DNA of 64,000 nucleotides. It comes from Takakia lepidozioides. Its lineage: Eukaryota > Streptophyta > Takakiopsida > Takakiales > Takakiaceae. The notes under the pieces were generated by a model. That model was not told the origin of the DNA. It searched no databases and saw only the letters and a list, made by a program, of their open reading frames with translations. The stretch covers positions 87,214,756 through 87,278,755 of the forward strand of contig CM060731.1 of assembly GCA_030704615.1 (NCBI GenBank). Direction: 5' to 3'. The position numbers and the translations under genes are program-made. Shown one piece after another: positions 20,571-31,632 of this stretch. Position 1 is the stretch's first letter. Every line of letters begins with the position of its first letter.

Positions 20571-20720
20571 CGCGAAGCCCTAGTTCTAGCGACGACCGAA
20601 TTTCGGAAGCTAGTTTAGCGTAGAGCAGGAATAGGGTGCCATCGTCGCCACATCATCGTTGCCATGTCATCGTCACCACGTCATCATCGCCACGTTTCGT
20701 AGACACGTCGTCGCCGTCGT
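20570..20720 (+). repeat. Repeat shared with 51,129-51,240
   Basis: TTCTAGCGAC and AGCTAGTTTAGCGTAGAGCA followed by GGAATAGGGTGCC occur here and again at about 51,129-51,180. Both are followed by a run of CATCATCG/CACGTTTCGT/GTCGTC-type sequence. In both places OSB- or leader-repeat-related sequence lies nearby, suggesting one dispersed unit. Confidence 0.75.
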
Positions 20721-20870
20721 CAATTTCTTTGGAACCTGCCCGAAATGCCCAAAAGTTACCGGAAGAAGAATCTTGCAGTGCGGGGTGCTTGAGCACGGAG
20801 GGAGACATTTGCAGATTATGAGTACACCGCATGAGAGCTGGAGTTTGCACGAAGGTGGGACAACCGCAAT

Positions 20871-21016
20871 CGCAAGGTGTGGCTTTTCTTAATGTAAGAT
20901 GTGAAGAAGTTTGTCCATCCTGCAAATGTGGGCTCTTGGCTCCTGTTAGTACCACGATTTGGTATTCTTCCTTATGTTTACAAGGTTCTTGGGAGAGTCA
21001 GCTTGGTCTTAGCAGA
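20871..21016 (+). repeat. Shared leader repeat, copy B (before the sigma fragment)
   Basis: Matches 15,097-15,240. It ends CTTGGTCTTAGCAG, and the next bases begin the sigma-factor coding piece. See copy A. Confidence 0.8.
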
Positions 21017-21019
21017 CCG

Positions 21020-21733
21020 TGTTTCAAGCTCAGATCAAATCGCCGGGAGCAGAGATTGCTAAAGAGAGAGAGGGCACTGGAAAAGGCAGAGAGGGCTGCA
21101 GCTGCAAGAGCATCTGCAGCAGTCCCTCCTAGGACCAAAAGAGCTCAGCCAGCTTATGATCCTTCTGATCCAGTTCGCTCATACTTGCAAGATATTGGCA
21201 AGACCAAATTGTTGACGGCTGCTGAGGAGATAGAGCTCTCAACAGGGATTCAGGTGAATTCAGCCTCTCTATTGTTGAGGAATTCAATCAGGCTGAAGGC
21301 TTATGCTTGGTTGTTTTGGTCGATCTTTTGACTGTTTTCGATATTGGTTTCTTACCAAACTAAAACTCCGAGCAGGAAGTGAGAGACATATTTGTGGACT
21401 TTGCTTGATAGACATTCTTTTGGGAAGGCAGAAGAGGAGAGATACAATCTCCTGCCTCAGACGGTGTTCTTAGAAGTAACAAACTGTGGTGCCAATGATG
21501 GATGTGGTTTGACCATGATCTTTTAAAAATGGAAAAAGTGAGGGACAGCTTGATGGAACAAATTGGGCAGAAGCCAACATTAGCTGAATGGGCTCGGGCA
21601 ACAAGCATGGAGCAACACGGCTCAGGGAAGGTCAGTTTTGCAAAGACAAAATGGTCAACTCCAATTTGCGTTTTATTGTCTCAATAGCTAAAATTACCAT
21701 GGGCATGGCATGACTTTCCAAGATCTCATTCAG
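21020..21733 (+). pseudogene. Plastid-type sigma-70 factor fragment
   Basis: Nuclear-encoded sigma factors direct the plastid-encoded RNA polymerase to promoters. Piece 1 (about 21,025-21,253) encodes a basic coiled stretch and then the region 1.2 motif DPVRSYLQDIGKTKLLTAAE with EIELSTGIQ, ending at a CAG/GTGAAT donor. Piece 2 (about 21,517-21,733) encodes LLKMEKVRDSLMEQIGQKP, TLAEWARATSMEQ, then, after a frameshift near 21,617, MVNSNLRFIVSIAK (region 2.1) and, after a second frameshift near 21,690, GHGMTFQDLIQ (region 2.2), followed by a GTCAGA donor. The acceptor before piece 2 seems changed (AT for AG at 21,515-21,516). Regions 2.3 to 4 are missing. It is a truncated pseudogene. Confidence 0.87.
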
Positions 21734-21868
21734 GTCAGATTGTGGGCACCTCTTGACAAATTAAATTGTCTCCCTATCTGTAATGCATAGGCCCGTCTCC
21801 ATTCCACGAATATTTCCCATTTCCCCTTGTCATTTGCTCAGCCATTCATGTACACATTTGGCAACCAA
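21734..21868. other. Short spacer between the sigma and PPR fragments
   Basis: About 135 bases with no recognisable feature; the first part would be the intron after the sigma region 2 exon. Confidence 0.5.
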
Positions 21869-23075
21869 CAAGGTCTCATCAAAGCTGGAATTGTACCAGT
21901 TGTCATTCTGAACACTGCACTGGTGACATGTATACCAAATGTGGGTGCATTAAGGATGCAAAGGGAGTTTTCAACACTATGGCTGAACGAGATGTGGTGT
22001 CATGGAACGCGATGCTTGCAGGGTATGCACAACAGGGACGTGGTATGGAGGCTTTAGAGACCTATGATCAAATGATGGGGGAAGGGGTGAAGCCCTACCA
22101 CATCATGTTTGTGTGCATTTGCAATGCGTGTTCAAGCCTGGCAGCTCTGAAAAATGATATCCCCGCACTCTGAACAAACAGCTTGTTATTCCCCCACGAC
22201 TCAACACAGTCACGCTCAATGAGCTTGTGGCACTGTGGGAAAAGAAGACAGGCCACGAATTGGAGAAGACTTATCTTCCAAAGGATAAGCCTTGAAGCTG
22301 GAAAGCAGGTGCACACTCACATTATCCAAAGTGGATTCACGCCAAATGTTTTTCTACTCAACACCCTTGTCAACATGTATGTTAAGTGCGGGAGCATCAT
22401 GGACGTAGTATGGAGGCTTTGGAGACCTACATGATCAAGTGATGGGGGAAGGGGTGAAGCCCGACCACATCACGTTTCTGTGTATTTGCAATGCGTGTGC
22501 AAGCCTGGCAGCTCTGGAAAAGGGCAAAGAGGTCCATGGCGACATGGTCAGAGCTGCAGTTGTACCAAATGTCATTCTGAACAATACCCTCGTAGACATG
22601 TATGAAGGGAGTGTTCGACAGTATGGCTGAATGAGATGTGGTGTCCTTGAGTGCGATGATTGCAGGATATGCATAGCAAGGGTGCGGGATGGAGGCTTTG
22701 GAGACCTATGAGCAAATGATATGCGAAGGGGGTGAAGCCCAACCACATGACGTTTGTTTGCATTTGCAATGCGTGTGCAAGCCTGACAGCCCTTGAAAAG
22801 TGCAAAGAGGTCCATGGTGATATTATCAAATTTGGAATTGTACCCGATGTCATTCTGAGAGGAAAAGAATTTTCTCTTTGCCACCACAGTGAGAAGCTGG
22901 CCGTTGGTTTTGGGCTGATCAGCACGACTTATCAAGAATCTTCGAGTATGTGGAGACTGCCACGCCTCCACCAAATTCATCTCAAAGATTGTTGGCCGAG
23001 CAATTGTTGTATGGGACGCTAACTACTTTCCACCACTTTTAAGATAAGATTTGTTCTTGTGGTGATTACTGGTGA
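21869..23075 (+). pseudogene. PPR-DYW protein pseudogene 2, complete DYW end
   Basis: A second, more rearranged PPR-DYW remnant closely similar to 17.7-19.5 kb. Pieces: DAKGVFNTMAERDVVSWN with a PPR up to 22,150; a foreign insert (22,159-22,283); LEAGKQVHTHIIQSGF with TPNVFLLNTLVNMYVKCG; two more PPR stretches with ACASLAALEKGKEVHG; then the DYW deaminase-like domain with HSE (about 22,882-22,893), CGDCH (about 22,949-22,963) and the terminal Asp-Tyr-Trp codons at 23,064-23,072 followed by TGA. A frameshift after GFGLI and an in-frame TAA after FHHF, plus deletions, kill it. The order of repeats is not that of one intact gene, so recombination among repeats has occurred. Confidence 0.88.
22159..22283 (+). 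pseudogene. Isoflavone-reductase-like (NmrA/PCBER) fragment
   Basis: About 42 codons in a plus-strand frame read PRTLNKQLVIPPRLNTVTLN followed by ELVALWEKKTGHELEKTYLP. This matches the part of NADPH-dependent reductases of the isoflavone, pinoresinol-lariciresinol and phenylcoumaran reductase group that follows the Rossmann domain (RTLNK ... N ... LSxxELVxxWEKxxG). It interrupts the PPR sequence on both sides. No other part of this gene is present. Confidence 0.75.
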
Positions 23076-23112
23076 AAGGATGTTTTCTTGGAAAGATGCT
23101 AGTGTCTTGCTG

Positions 23113-24017
23113 TAGATGCATATATTGGTACAATTTTCTTTTCAGATCGTTTTTGATCATAAGACAAGCGGTTTCGGCATTGTAATGCCAAAACATGTTA
23201 GTTTGTTAGTTATCTGGAAATCGTTGGTAAAGCACGTAGGAAATTAGAGAGTGTCTGAGACGACCATGGAGAAAAACTCTGGCGTCAAGATTACCATAGG
23301 AAGCTGCATCGACAGCATATTAGGCTGCCAATTCGGTACCAGAAACGGCGAGTTAATCCTGTTCTAACCTTACAGGACGACTGTTCCAGTCCCAGATTGC
23401 AATCTCTCTTTTCTCCCGCCTTTCAAGTCCAATAGGAACACACGGCGAGGAGCTTGGCAATTGGTGGAAGCGACATGTATAGCGATGAAATATCGCGACA
23501 AAGCAATTGGCCGCATCGGAACGACAGCAGGTCAAGACGACTTCAAACGGTGAAGCTTGGACTTGTTAGCGGTGCGGGACAACTGGAGGGGACTCTGGAC
23601 AACCTATGACTCAGTGGCAGGGTCAAAGACCCCAGAGCCATCACTAGGGATTTGATTTCCAATTATACCACAAAATATGTGTGTAGCGAAAATACGACGA
23701 ATGGCGAGAAGCGCAATGTTTTACCACTGATGGAGCTGAGAATTACAGGCTGATACAAGGTATATAATTGTAGTTTGTCACCAAGTTTGGTGATTTATGG
23801 AGCTGATTAGCAGCGGGGCCAAATTATTGAGTCAATGGCACTCACAAGGCCTATTATTTGCATTTCTACTTCTTGGATGGATGAAGAATCCTGGAATTCG
23901 CCTTGAGGAGCTGGATGGATGAAATGAAAACTTGCGCCAACTGGTCATCCAACTGGATGGATGAAAAGACAGCTTTCATTTGCCTCTAAGACTTTTCATC
24001 CATGTAGAATAGTATAT
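23113..24017 (+). repeat. 0.9-kb dispersed repeat, copy 1 (ORF broken)
   Basis: Starts TGTAGATGCATATATTGGTA and is about 93-95% identical by eye to 31,633-32,500. It has about 40 extra bases near 23,925. The ORF present in copy 2 is interrupted here (TAA in the codon after GELILF, and TGA after DDFKR). It lies 37 bases beyond the stop codon of PPR pseudogene 2. The ends are not those of an LTR, and the element type is not recognised. Confidence 0.85.
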
Positions 24018-26768
24018 TATAGATCTTCCTAGGAAAAAATAGTTTAATAAATATTTTCATTAAACTTATAGGCACAACAACAGTATAAAAGAGGAGGCAA
24101 GGCTCTCTTATTCTTCATCTAGCTCATTTGCTTAGTTTCCTCTTGCTTGTTGTTGTAGTGCTTGCTAGTTTTTTGGCTTGAGAAGGGGCTAGATCCTATG
24201 GAGTGGAGCTTGAAGCTCCCTAGTTAGGTAGGATTCTTGTAAGCTAAGGCAAGTGGCCTAGCTTTTGGGCCTTTGAGCCATTTCAATTGTGGGCCTTGAG
24301 CCATTTTCATTTGTGAAGGAAGAGGGCAAGTTCATGTGGAGGAAAGTGACTTGAGGACGAGTAGGAGGGGCTGGTATGGACTTATGGACGAGAGCCCAAG
24401 TGAAGGCCGCATAGAGTACCATTACTTGAGTCGATAGAGCATCCCAAGCACTCTCGCATAGAAATGTTGATCTCATCTTACCTTTTCACCATTTGTGTAT
24501 GTGATTCATTTATTTTCCAAGCAAAGCTTGAAGTTGAAAATTTGATTTAGCCTCTTCAAAAGAGGAGAGTGTATTATGGAGTCCCATTATTTCATGTCTA
24601 GAAGTGACAAGGGGAAAACCCCCATAGTCTATTGGTAAGGGCACCAATAGAGGCTTGTATTTGAATTGTTGGAAGAAGGAATCTTTGTATTTGATTACTA
24701 ATTTGAAAAAAATAGCCAGCTCTTGGCAAAGCAGGCCAGTAGGCTGGATCTATGATATAAGACCATTATAGGGCCTCTATGTGCTAATCCCCCCCCCCCC
24801 CACTAGCAAGCCATGGAGGCCTAGGGGAGGGTGCGGTTTGTATTTTTTTTTTGTCTTAGGGTTTGGGCGGGCTGATTTCGCTTGACAGCAGCTGCCCCAA
24901 AGTCGCGAGCAGCCCGGGAAGAGCCTGGGTGCTGCGCCTAGAGAGTAGGGACTCGATTACTTAAGCGTGGAGGCAGCCGTGGCCCAGCCACGAGGTACGG
25001 GCGCGTGACCCAGGGCTGACCTTAAGTCATACTGAGATCAAGTACATCAGCCGCGTGGCTCAGGCGTGAGGCCCTGAAGCGTGCGAGCAAGGCGCGGGTC
25101 TTTACCCGCTGGATAACCAAAAGTGGAGACGGACCGGCTGACGCTGGCGTTAACCGCAGCGGTCCGCGGTTTGTACCGCTATGCACGGATCTGCGCCCCG
25201 CCACGTGGCGGGGGCGTTTTACCCAGCGGGCAATGTGTCTGCAAATTTCCTTAAAGGGGGGTATTCTTACCTTTAGCTATTAGATTCAATTTATACCCCT
25301 CTAAGGGTTAGGAGCCATTATCTAAGGCGCCAGTGGTAGATAAAATCTAGGATTTTGGGAGGACGTAGCCTTGGAGGGGAGCGTTCTTTGGACTCCAGGA
25401 GAGAGCCAAGCGGGTCTGAGGGCAGTGAGCTAGAGGCGGAGACCTCGAGAGACAAGGGAGGAGAGAAAGGACTCTGTCCTAAAAACTCGGCTACAGTGAG
25501 CCTTTGTGTCAGAGCCCAAGGTAGAGGATTACTTTTTCCACGGAGGGAAAGCGCACCAGCGCCTTAAAATAATGTAAGGGGGTGAAATCTGGCTTGGACC
25601 CACCAGTGGTTCTTTTATTATTTAGCATGCATGTTCTGGACTAACGAATGTAGTTGCAGGGATGAGTTCTCAGCGAGATTCATTCATCCGATAGGGCCGC
25701 GGCAGTTCCCCACGGCAGGGAACGGTTCCCGAGTGTTCCTCGGTTCTCATTGGGTTCCCATAGGGTTCCCAAGGGCATCTTTAGGCACCAAGGGTATCTT
25801 TGGATTCCCCACATGATTTCCAATAGGGGAGGTATTTTTCCTGATTTTCTTAATTTCTTTTATTTTCCAGTATTTCTGATTTGCGAAATTGCTTAATTAG
25901 GATATATGAACGTGGTGCTCGTTATAGCCTGCAGGGCGTTGATTAAACTAATTGAATTTGTTGAATTGAGGGGCTCAGAACCACCTTATTGAATTGAGTG
26001 AATCTATTGGATGATGATAGACATTTTGGCCATTCCGTTGCTAAAACAAAGTATTTAGGCACCGGGGTAGGAAGTGTTGGCCCTTCCATTGAGAGGTGAC
26101 TTGAACTCGAGCCCTCGGCGAAGAGGGGCAGTGGGAGAGGACGATTTTCCCTCTCCTCCCTAGGCTCGGTAGGTGCTTGTGAAGGGATTAAAACATGTCC
26201 CGCTATAGGCGGCTCGGGGGCCTAGGTGGTAGGAATTAGATAATAAAACACAAAGACTTGGAAGGCAATTACTGAGTAGATTAGAGGATACCGTAGGACT
26301 TAGAAACGCAAACTCGCCCTGTGAAGAGGAGTACGTGATTTCTCTTTGCCGGTAGGACTTAGATAGTGATCTTAGCCACCATGTACGACCACGGACCCCC
26401 TGCACTAACCGCAGTCGGGTAGGCGGTTCAGTGAGCCCAACCTACACCACAACTTACCTCGCCCCCCCCCTAGACTACTATGTCGTCACCCTGATCGCGC
26501 ACGCTCAGGGCTCGTCATATGAATGGTGCGTCTGCCGGGAGGTAAGTGAATAGTCAGGACTTCTCCAAATTGTTATGAACGGACTAACAATATGTGTTCT
26601 CGTCCTGATTTGTTTTTATGCAATACTTTATTGTTTATTCATGATCTTACTCCATCAGGTGGAGATTGAGGAACCCCATGCATATGAAGATTAGAAGCTC
26701 TTGCATGAGGGTGTTTGGATCAGTGTTCATTGAAATTACTAACGCCATGGCATTCATAAAGCTGCAGC
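24018..26768. other. Unassigned interval, possibly LTR or leader of the gag element
   Basis: No coding sequence recognised. It contains a promoter-like stretch TATAAAAGAGGAGGC at about 24,085, a C14 run at about 24,789-24,802, a GC-rich stretch at 24,880-25,230 and a C9 run near 26,462. Because a plus-strand gag lies downstream, part of this may be an LTR and untranslated leader. No matching second LTR is seen to the right of gag, so this stays unproven. Confidence 0.4.
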
Positions 26769-28386
26769 ATGGCCACCAATCATATGGAAGCCCATCGTTT
26801 TTACTTATCTTTTGAGGCACGCGTGGTGGGACTTTACCGTGTTATTTCCGGCACCCGATCCGGTGAAGTGCGAGCCGAAGATGCAATCGTAGTTTGCAGG
26901 TTAATGCGCGGCCGCATACTGGACATCGCTGAAGAGTACCGAGGGTACTGGATTTCGGCCAAAGTAGGGCCATTAGGGGACAAGGCTCTCACTGCCCCCA
27001 TCTCTTCTTTTTTCAGGTTTAATACACGTTGGCCCGGGTGCTGCCAACCTCCATTCTTAGGGAATCTCAATGTGCAATCCTCGTTAGAGGCACATCTCGC
27101 CTGACAAGTGGCGTATTTAGGGTGCTACCCCTTGTGTCGCACCATCGCGGACGAAGGCATCGATTTCCATCGTCCTCTTCCCACTATTCGGAGGTCTGGG
27201 GAGGCCACCTCCTTCTTGAGCAAAAAGAGCTTTATTGATCTTCCATTTGACTGGATGTGTTGGCTGTTTGGGTGTGGGTTAGAAGATTATCTGGAGGTAG
27301 AGGAACGCCTACCTCACCCGAACACCACTATCACCTACAGTTGTCCACCCAGATTTTACAGCAGTCGCAGTGAGAGTGAGGCAGCACTAATCATCGAGTT
27401 GATCACCAATGGACAGTTGGACGTGGCGCCCACCATACACGACATCACCTAGATTGAAGGACGCCTTTTAGCGGCTCCCAAAGGAGTCATTGCGGATCCA
27501 GCACGACCGCCGCCATTTTACTTTGCACGGGAAATTCCCACAAGTTTCCTTCTTCTCATTCCATTAAAGTTAGTGCATGCTATTTCCTCGGTTAGCAGCT
27601 CTCATTGTACCTCAGTACCAGAGTCACCAGTGGAAATAGACGAGGAAGAGGCAGCAACAGTCTAGGTAACCTGCCTTCGAAGATCGGTAGAGATCTCGCA
27701 GTTGCAAAGTATGCTTTCATTTTTTTCATGTCTGCCAATCGGCCCAAACAATGTAATGCTTTGAAATTTACCAGTGTCATTCATGTCCCGCAGTGATCAA
27801 AATCTTTTCTATGTGAACTTCTAAGGTGGGCATGATTTTTGAAGCTAGGGTCAAAAGGATTCGCAGCAGATTTTGGTAACATGAGCCAGAGATTCGACTT
27901 ATCATAGAAGCTTACATCGAGCGATTAGCTCAACGGAAATCCATCAAGAAGGGGTGGATTAACGAAAGGGTTTGGTGTGAGCGACTCTCGGAAGAAAATG
28001 CACCGGACCATTTCTACCGGTGTAAGGACATGCTCAACTGGCCGTATTGTTCCTGCCATGGAATTTATCTAGGAGCATTGCACCCTAGATCTTCTTTTGT
28101 GGCACATCTACGGTGGCAGGTAAAATTCTTCACTCATTGCCACGTATGTCAACTCTTGGCATCCCATTATGTGCGCAGGTTGGATGAGTGTAGGTACTGC
28201 AACGTGCCCCGACCACCTGAAGACTGGGTAATTCACGGGAAATTGCATACTGAGGTGCCTCCATCGCCAAGGTTCCATGGAAGGTATTTAAATCTGACCT
28301 CGTTTATTCTAGACATGGTTGTTCAAGGTAATATAAGTCATTTAGTACAGACTGAGGTAGGAGAATCCTCATTAGCACAACAGTGA
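26769..28386 (+). pseudogene. Uncharacterised ORF directly upstream of gag
   Basis: Frame 1 (26,769-27,790) is open except for TGA at 27,102, TAG at 27,450 and TAG at 27,663, all reachable from CGA or CAG by a single C-to-T change. After damage around 27,790-27,890 the frame switches and runs open (about 27,905-28,386) with a Cys/His-rich part: CKDMLNWPYCSCHG, HCHVCQ and CRYC. The stop (28,384-28,386) is only 4 bases before the gag ATG. The composition is globular, with many Arg, Trp and Leu, and the C-terminal part could bind zinc. It matches no family I recognise. It may be an accessory protein of the same retroelement. A captured host gene is the alternative. Confidence 0.5.
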
Positions 28387-28390
28387 GTGT

Positions 28391-30187
28391 ATGTCTAGCT
28401 CAGGATCAAGAGCCACACTCCCAAGCTTGGATAGCATATCCTTTGATACTAGGTTGCAAAGGAGACTGGCTCGAGAAGCTGTCAGAGATCAACTGCTAGG
28501 AAAACACCCAGCATTGAGTCCACAATCAGACTCAGAAACTAGAAGCTTGGGTAGGATAGAGTGGGAAGGAGAGAACACTGAGAGCTCTTCAGAGATCGAG
28601 TGTTCACGAGTGGTTTCCCCTGTATCTAGTCCCCCTTATACACCACCGGCCAGGTCAAGGAGCCTTTCGCCGACGTTAGTGTCAGTTATGGCACATGTTC
28701 CAGGACCTCCTGAGGTACCTATTGTGGTCCCAGCAGGCCTGCCCCCGTTAACGTTACCAAGGCATTTGCCTTGGTTTTCCGGGGAAGCACATGAAAACCC
28801 AGAGTATCATGTGAAAAACTTTATTCAGTGTTGCTATTCTAACCAAGCGTTAAATGATGTCTATTGGTTGAAATGGTTTCCCACGACCATGAGGGGTAGG
28901 GCGTCCACTTGGTATTGGCAACAGGCGCCAGGAACATTCGTTACTTGGCAGCAGATTCGAGACGCATTTTTAGATCATTTTCGAGCGGTCCACCAGTTCA
29001 CCAGTGTCTTGATGGCATTGGGCAGGATCCGCCAAGGCCCCACAGAGGAGGTGGCAGACTTTGAAATGCGATTTCGGGAGTTGATGCGACTCCAAAACCC
29101 TTTAACTCCCCTAGATGATGGGGGACTGAGGGATTGTTTTCTGAGTGGATTACGAGAGACCACTCACTTTCATGTTTTGCAGCAAAGACCTGCAACCCTG
29201 GTAGATGCCATACAAGCCGGCAAGGAGTTCGACAACATGCATCGCCAGGTACAACAGGCCAAGATGTCCGACTTTGCACTTCCAGCATACATTACGATCG
29301 AGCCCACGCAGGAGCCGACGCCATTAGTGGTGATTCAGCCCACTCTACACTACACGCCGTCATATGTAGGAGGAGCACGGCCATACGCCCCGACGACGTC
29401 CCCTACACCAGTAGTAGCACCAACCGTGCCACAATATGCGAATGCTGCCCCTACTAACTCATATGCAGATTCCACTGGGCAGTCTGATTCACAGGTGGGC
29501 CATTTGGAGGCGCAAGTCACCTCTCTCATTAAAACCATCGAAACAATGGGCGATCGCATGAGCTCCATTGGCCAGCAGATCACCAGCTACGTGGGGTATC
29601 GAGATGCTGCTCCAATAGGAGAATCCGGCCCCAACCCGGCAAAGGTATGGTGCTCCAACTGCGATGGTCCTGGGCATGCTGCTCAACATCGTCCTTATCC
29701 CACCCGGGAGAGGCAGGTAAGCCGAAACCCGACTTATCAGGATAGATCAAAACGACAATTCAATCAAACCAGGAAAGGTTGTCAAAAGTGTGGCAGAACC
29801 ACACACCCAACAGAAGACTGTTGGAGTGATATAGTATGTTTGCATTGTGGCCAAAGATGCCATCCCTTGGACAGATGTTCCCGGAGGCAAGTGGACCAAC
29901 CGGCCCCTGCCACCATCCAGCAAGTAGAGAGGAATTTGGAAGGGCAACGAGACCCATTCCCGGATCAGTATGCGACTGAACCACCCAACCCTCTACCGCA
30001 ACAGCATAGCATGTATTTTGCTACCCCAACGCAGATAGCACAACGACCTAGGCTAGATCAGGCAGGTCCATCATACGCAGGGGGCAATGCCGCTCAGGGA
30101 CAGGGTGCCCGAGCATCTTATTCAAATCCTGCGGCTCAGATAGCCCAGGGTTCTTCTAACACGTGGTCTCCCCCTCAGGATCAGTAG
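28391..30187 (+). CDS. Ty3/gypsy-like gag polyprotein, 598 aa
   Basis: Capsid/nucleocapsid protein of an LTR retrotransposon. An intact ORF from ATG at 28,391. Residues about 130-300 form the retrotransposon gag domain, with PWFSGEAHENPEYHVKNF, MRGRASTWYWQQAP, TWQQIRDAFLDHFR and QGPTEEVADFEMRFREL. After a Pro/Thr-rich linker come zinc knuckles: a degenerate one (CSNCDGPGHAAQH) and two good CX2CX4HX4C boxes (CQKCGRTTHPTEDC and CLHCGQRCHPLDRC). The stop is TAG at 30,185. No protease, reverse transcriptase or integrase follows, so the element is either truncated or non-autonomous. That 598 codons are open next to a decayed upstream ORF is notable. Confidence 0.9.
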   Translation: MSSSGSRATLPSLDSISFDTRLQRRLAREAVRDQLLGKHPALSPQSDSETRSLGRIEWEGENTESSSEIECSRVVSPVSSPPYTPPARSRSLSPTLVSVMAHVPGPPEVPIVVPAGLPPLTLPRHLPWFSGEAHENPEYHVKNFIQCCYSNQALNDVYWLKWFPTTMRGRASTWYWQQAPGTFVTWQQIRDAFLDHFRAVHQFTSVLMALGRIRQGPTEEVADFEMRFRELMRLQNPLTPLDDGGLRDCFLSGLRETTHFHVLQQRPATLVDAIQAGKEFDNMHRQVQQAKMSDFALPAYITIEPTQEPTPLVVIQPTLHYTPSYVGGARPYAPTTSPTPVVAPTVPQYANAAPTNSYADSTGQSDSQVGHLEAQVTSLIKTIETMGDRMSSIGQQITSYVGYRDAAPIGESGPNPAKVWCSNCDGPGHAAQHRPYPTRERQVSRNPTYQDRSKRQFNQTRKGCQKCGRTTHPTEDCWSDIVCLHCGQRCHPLDRCSRRQVDQPAPATIQQVERNLEGQRDPFPDQYATEPPNPLPQQHSMYFATPTQIAQRPRLDQAGPSYAGGNAAQGQGARASYSNPAAQIAQGSSNTWSPPQDQ

Positions 30188-31632
30188 GGCTCTTACCCAA
30201 GTAGGGTGTTGACACCCTTTCTTGGAGTTCCAAGGGTAGATCTTGGAATGCGGGGCAACGCAGCTGCATTAAAGAGGCTCCAGAGTGAATTTTCGGGTAG
30301 TTATTGGATTCCACAAGGACAAACCTTGGGATGCGGGGCACATAGCGTGCAGTAATCTAACCCACCTTGTAGAATTAGAATTCGTTTGATATGGCATAAG
30401 CTATGAAAGCTATGACCATCCAATTGCCAAGTAGAAGACTTCATACATCTTCGTTACTAATCACGTGTTGTGAGTTTCATTTCTTCTTCACCAAGTGGAG
30501 AACCACAAGTGCAAGAATGGGAACAATGGGTTGGCTAATATATGCACTCTTGTTCAATGCACACTGTCGATCATCATTTGTTTTTTTTTTATCACAGAGT
30601 CTATATGTGTCTGCTCAAAGCATATTTTGAGAAAAAATAAATGCTTGTTGTATCAAGCATTCTGCAGTATAATGATGCTCCCTGCATGGAGCACAACGAC
30701 TTCCTGCACGGGGATTCTAAACCTTAAATGTTTTGTTGTTTTCACCTTACCCCGCTGCAGCATTCCTCATAGAGAGAGAAAAGTCAGAAGTAATGAGGGG
30801 GTAAAAGGTGACTTGTAGAGCAGTGGTTGCTGCTCTTCTCACATGAGTGACGGACGTCAGGCACAGGAAAACCCAGAAGGGCTTGTGACCTTTTCAGATA
30901 GAATGTTACTTTGTTCCAGAGTATGGTCCTCTGAGGTGCAGAATGGATCCAATCATTTCTTAGGTCAAGAATTATCATGAGCACTGCGAAATCCATGAGA
31001 GGTCCATGCGAGTCATGAACCAAGTTAGATTGTAGTTAGGAATGGTGCGTTTATTTCATGGGTAGGGTCCTTGGGTATCCAATCTTTTCTGTTTTATTGT
31101 GGGAGCCAAGAATTGGGACTCCCAGGAGCATCCTGTTTAGGAGCTTCTAGACCCTTCCGGATTCGAGTCGACGTCGTAGTTCGCAGTGAGCAATTTACCA
31201 TGAGCTGTGCACATCCATGAGAGGTCCCTTCAAACCATGTCAAGTAGGGTAGAACCAAAAGTCCTTCCAAGGCTATTGTAGAGTAGAATCATCAATTTGC
31301 ACCGCGCACATCTCTCTTACATCATCTAGGGGATTCGAACCCAGTCCGGTGGGGGAGAATGACGGTTTTGAAGTTTTTTAATCTGAGAACTCCAACTCTC
31401 TCTGAAGAGGGCGAGCTGGGTGGTTTTGAAACTTTTTTTTGGCTTTTGCTTTTTATTTCCTCCTCTCTCCTGGAAGACTCGAACTCTCTCCGAGGAGGAA
31501 GAGCTATCTTTACTCAAGGGAGTTGTTGACTCCAAGGGATATTAGAGATACCCTAGTAGGGGGATTTTTACGAACCAGAGATCCTGGATTCTCTTACACT
31601 CGGGACGAGTGTTCTCCATTGGTCGCCATATG
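30188..31632. other. Non-coding interval after gag
   Basis: No ORF of note. A short imperfect duplication occurs at about 30,215-30,275 and 30,305-30,355 (CTTGGAATGCGGGGCA-type). Sequence near 31,329 (GGGATTCGAACCC) resembles a tRNA B box but has no partner A box. No polypurine tract or LTR copy is identified. Confidence 0.5.

Noticed and set aside
24085-24120. LTR promoter (TATAAAAGAGGAGGC)
   Set aside because: A plausible TATA-type sequence but without a matching LTR copy or a mapped start, so it is mentioned but not annotated as a promoter.
31326-31535. A third SINE near 31.33 kb
   Set aside because: Only a B-box-like GGGATTCGAACCC is present; no A box at the proper distance on either strand.
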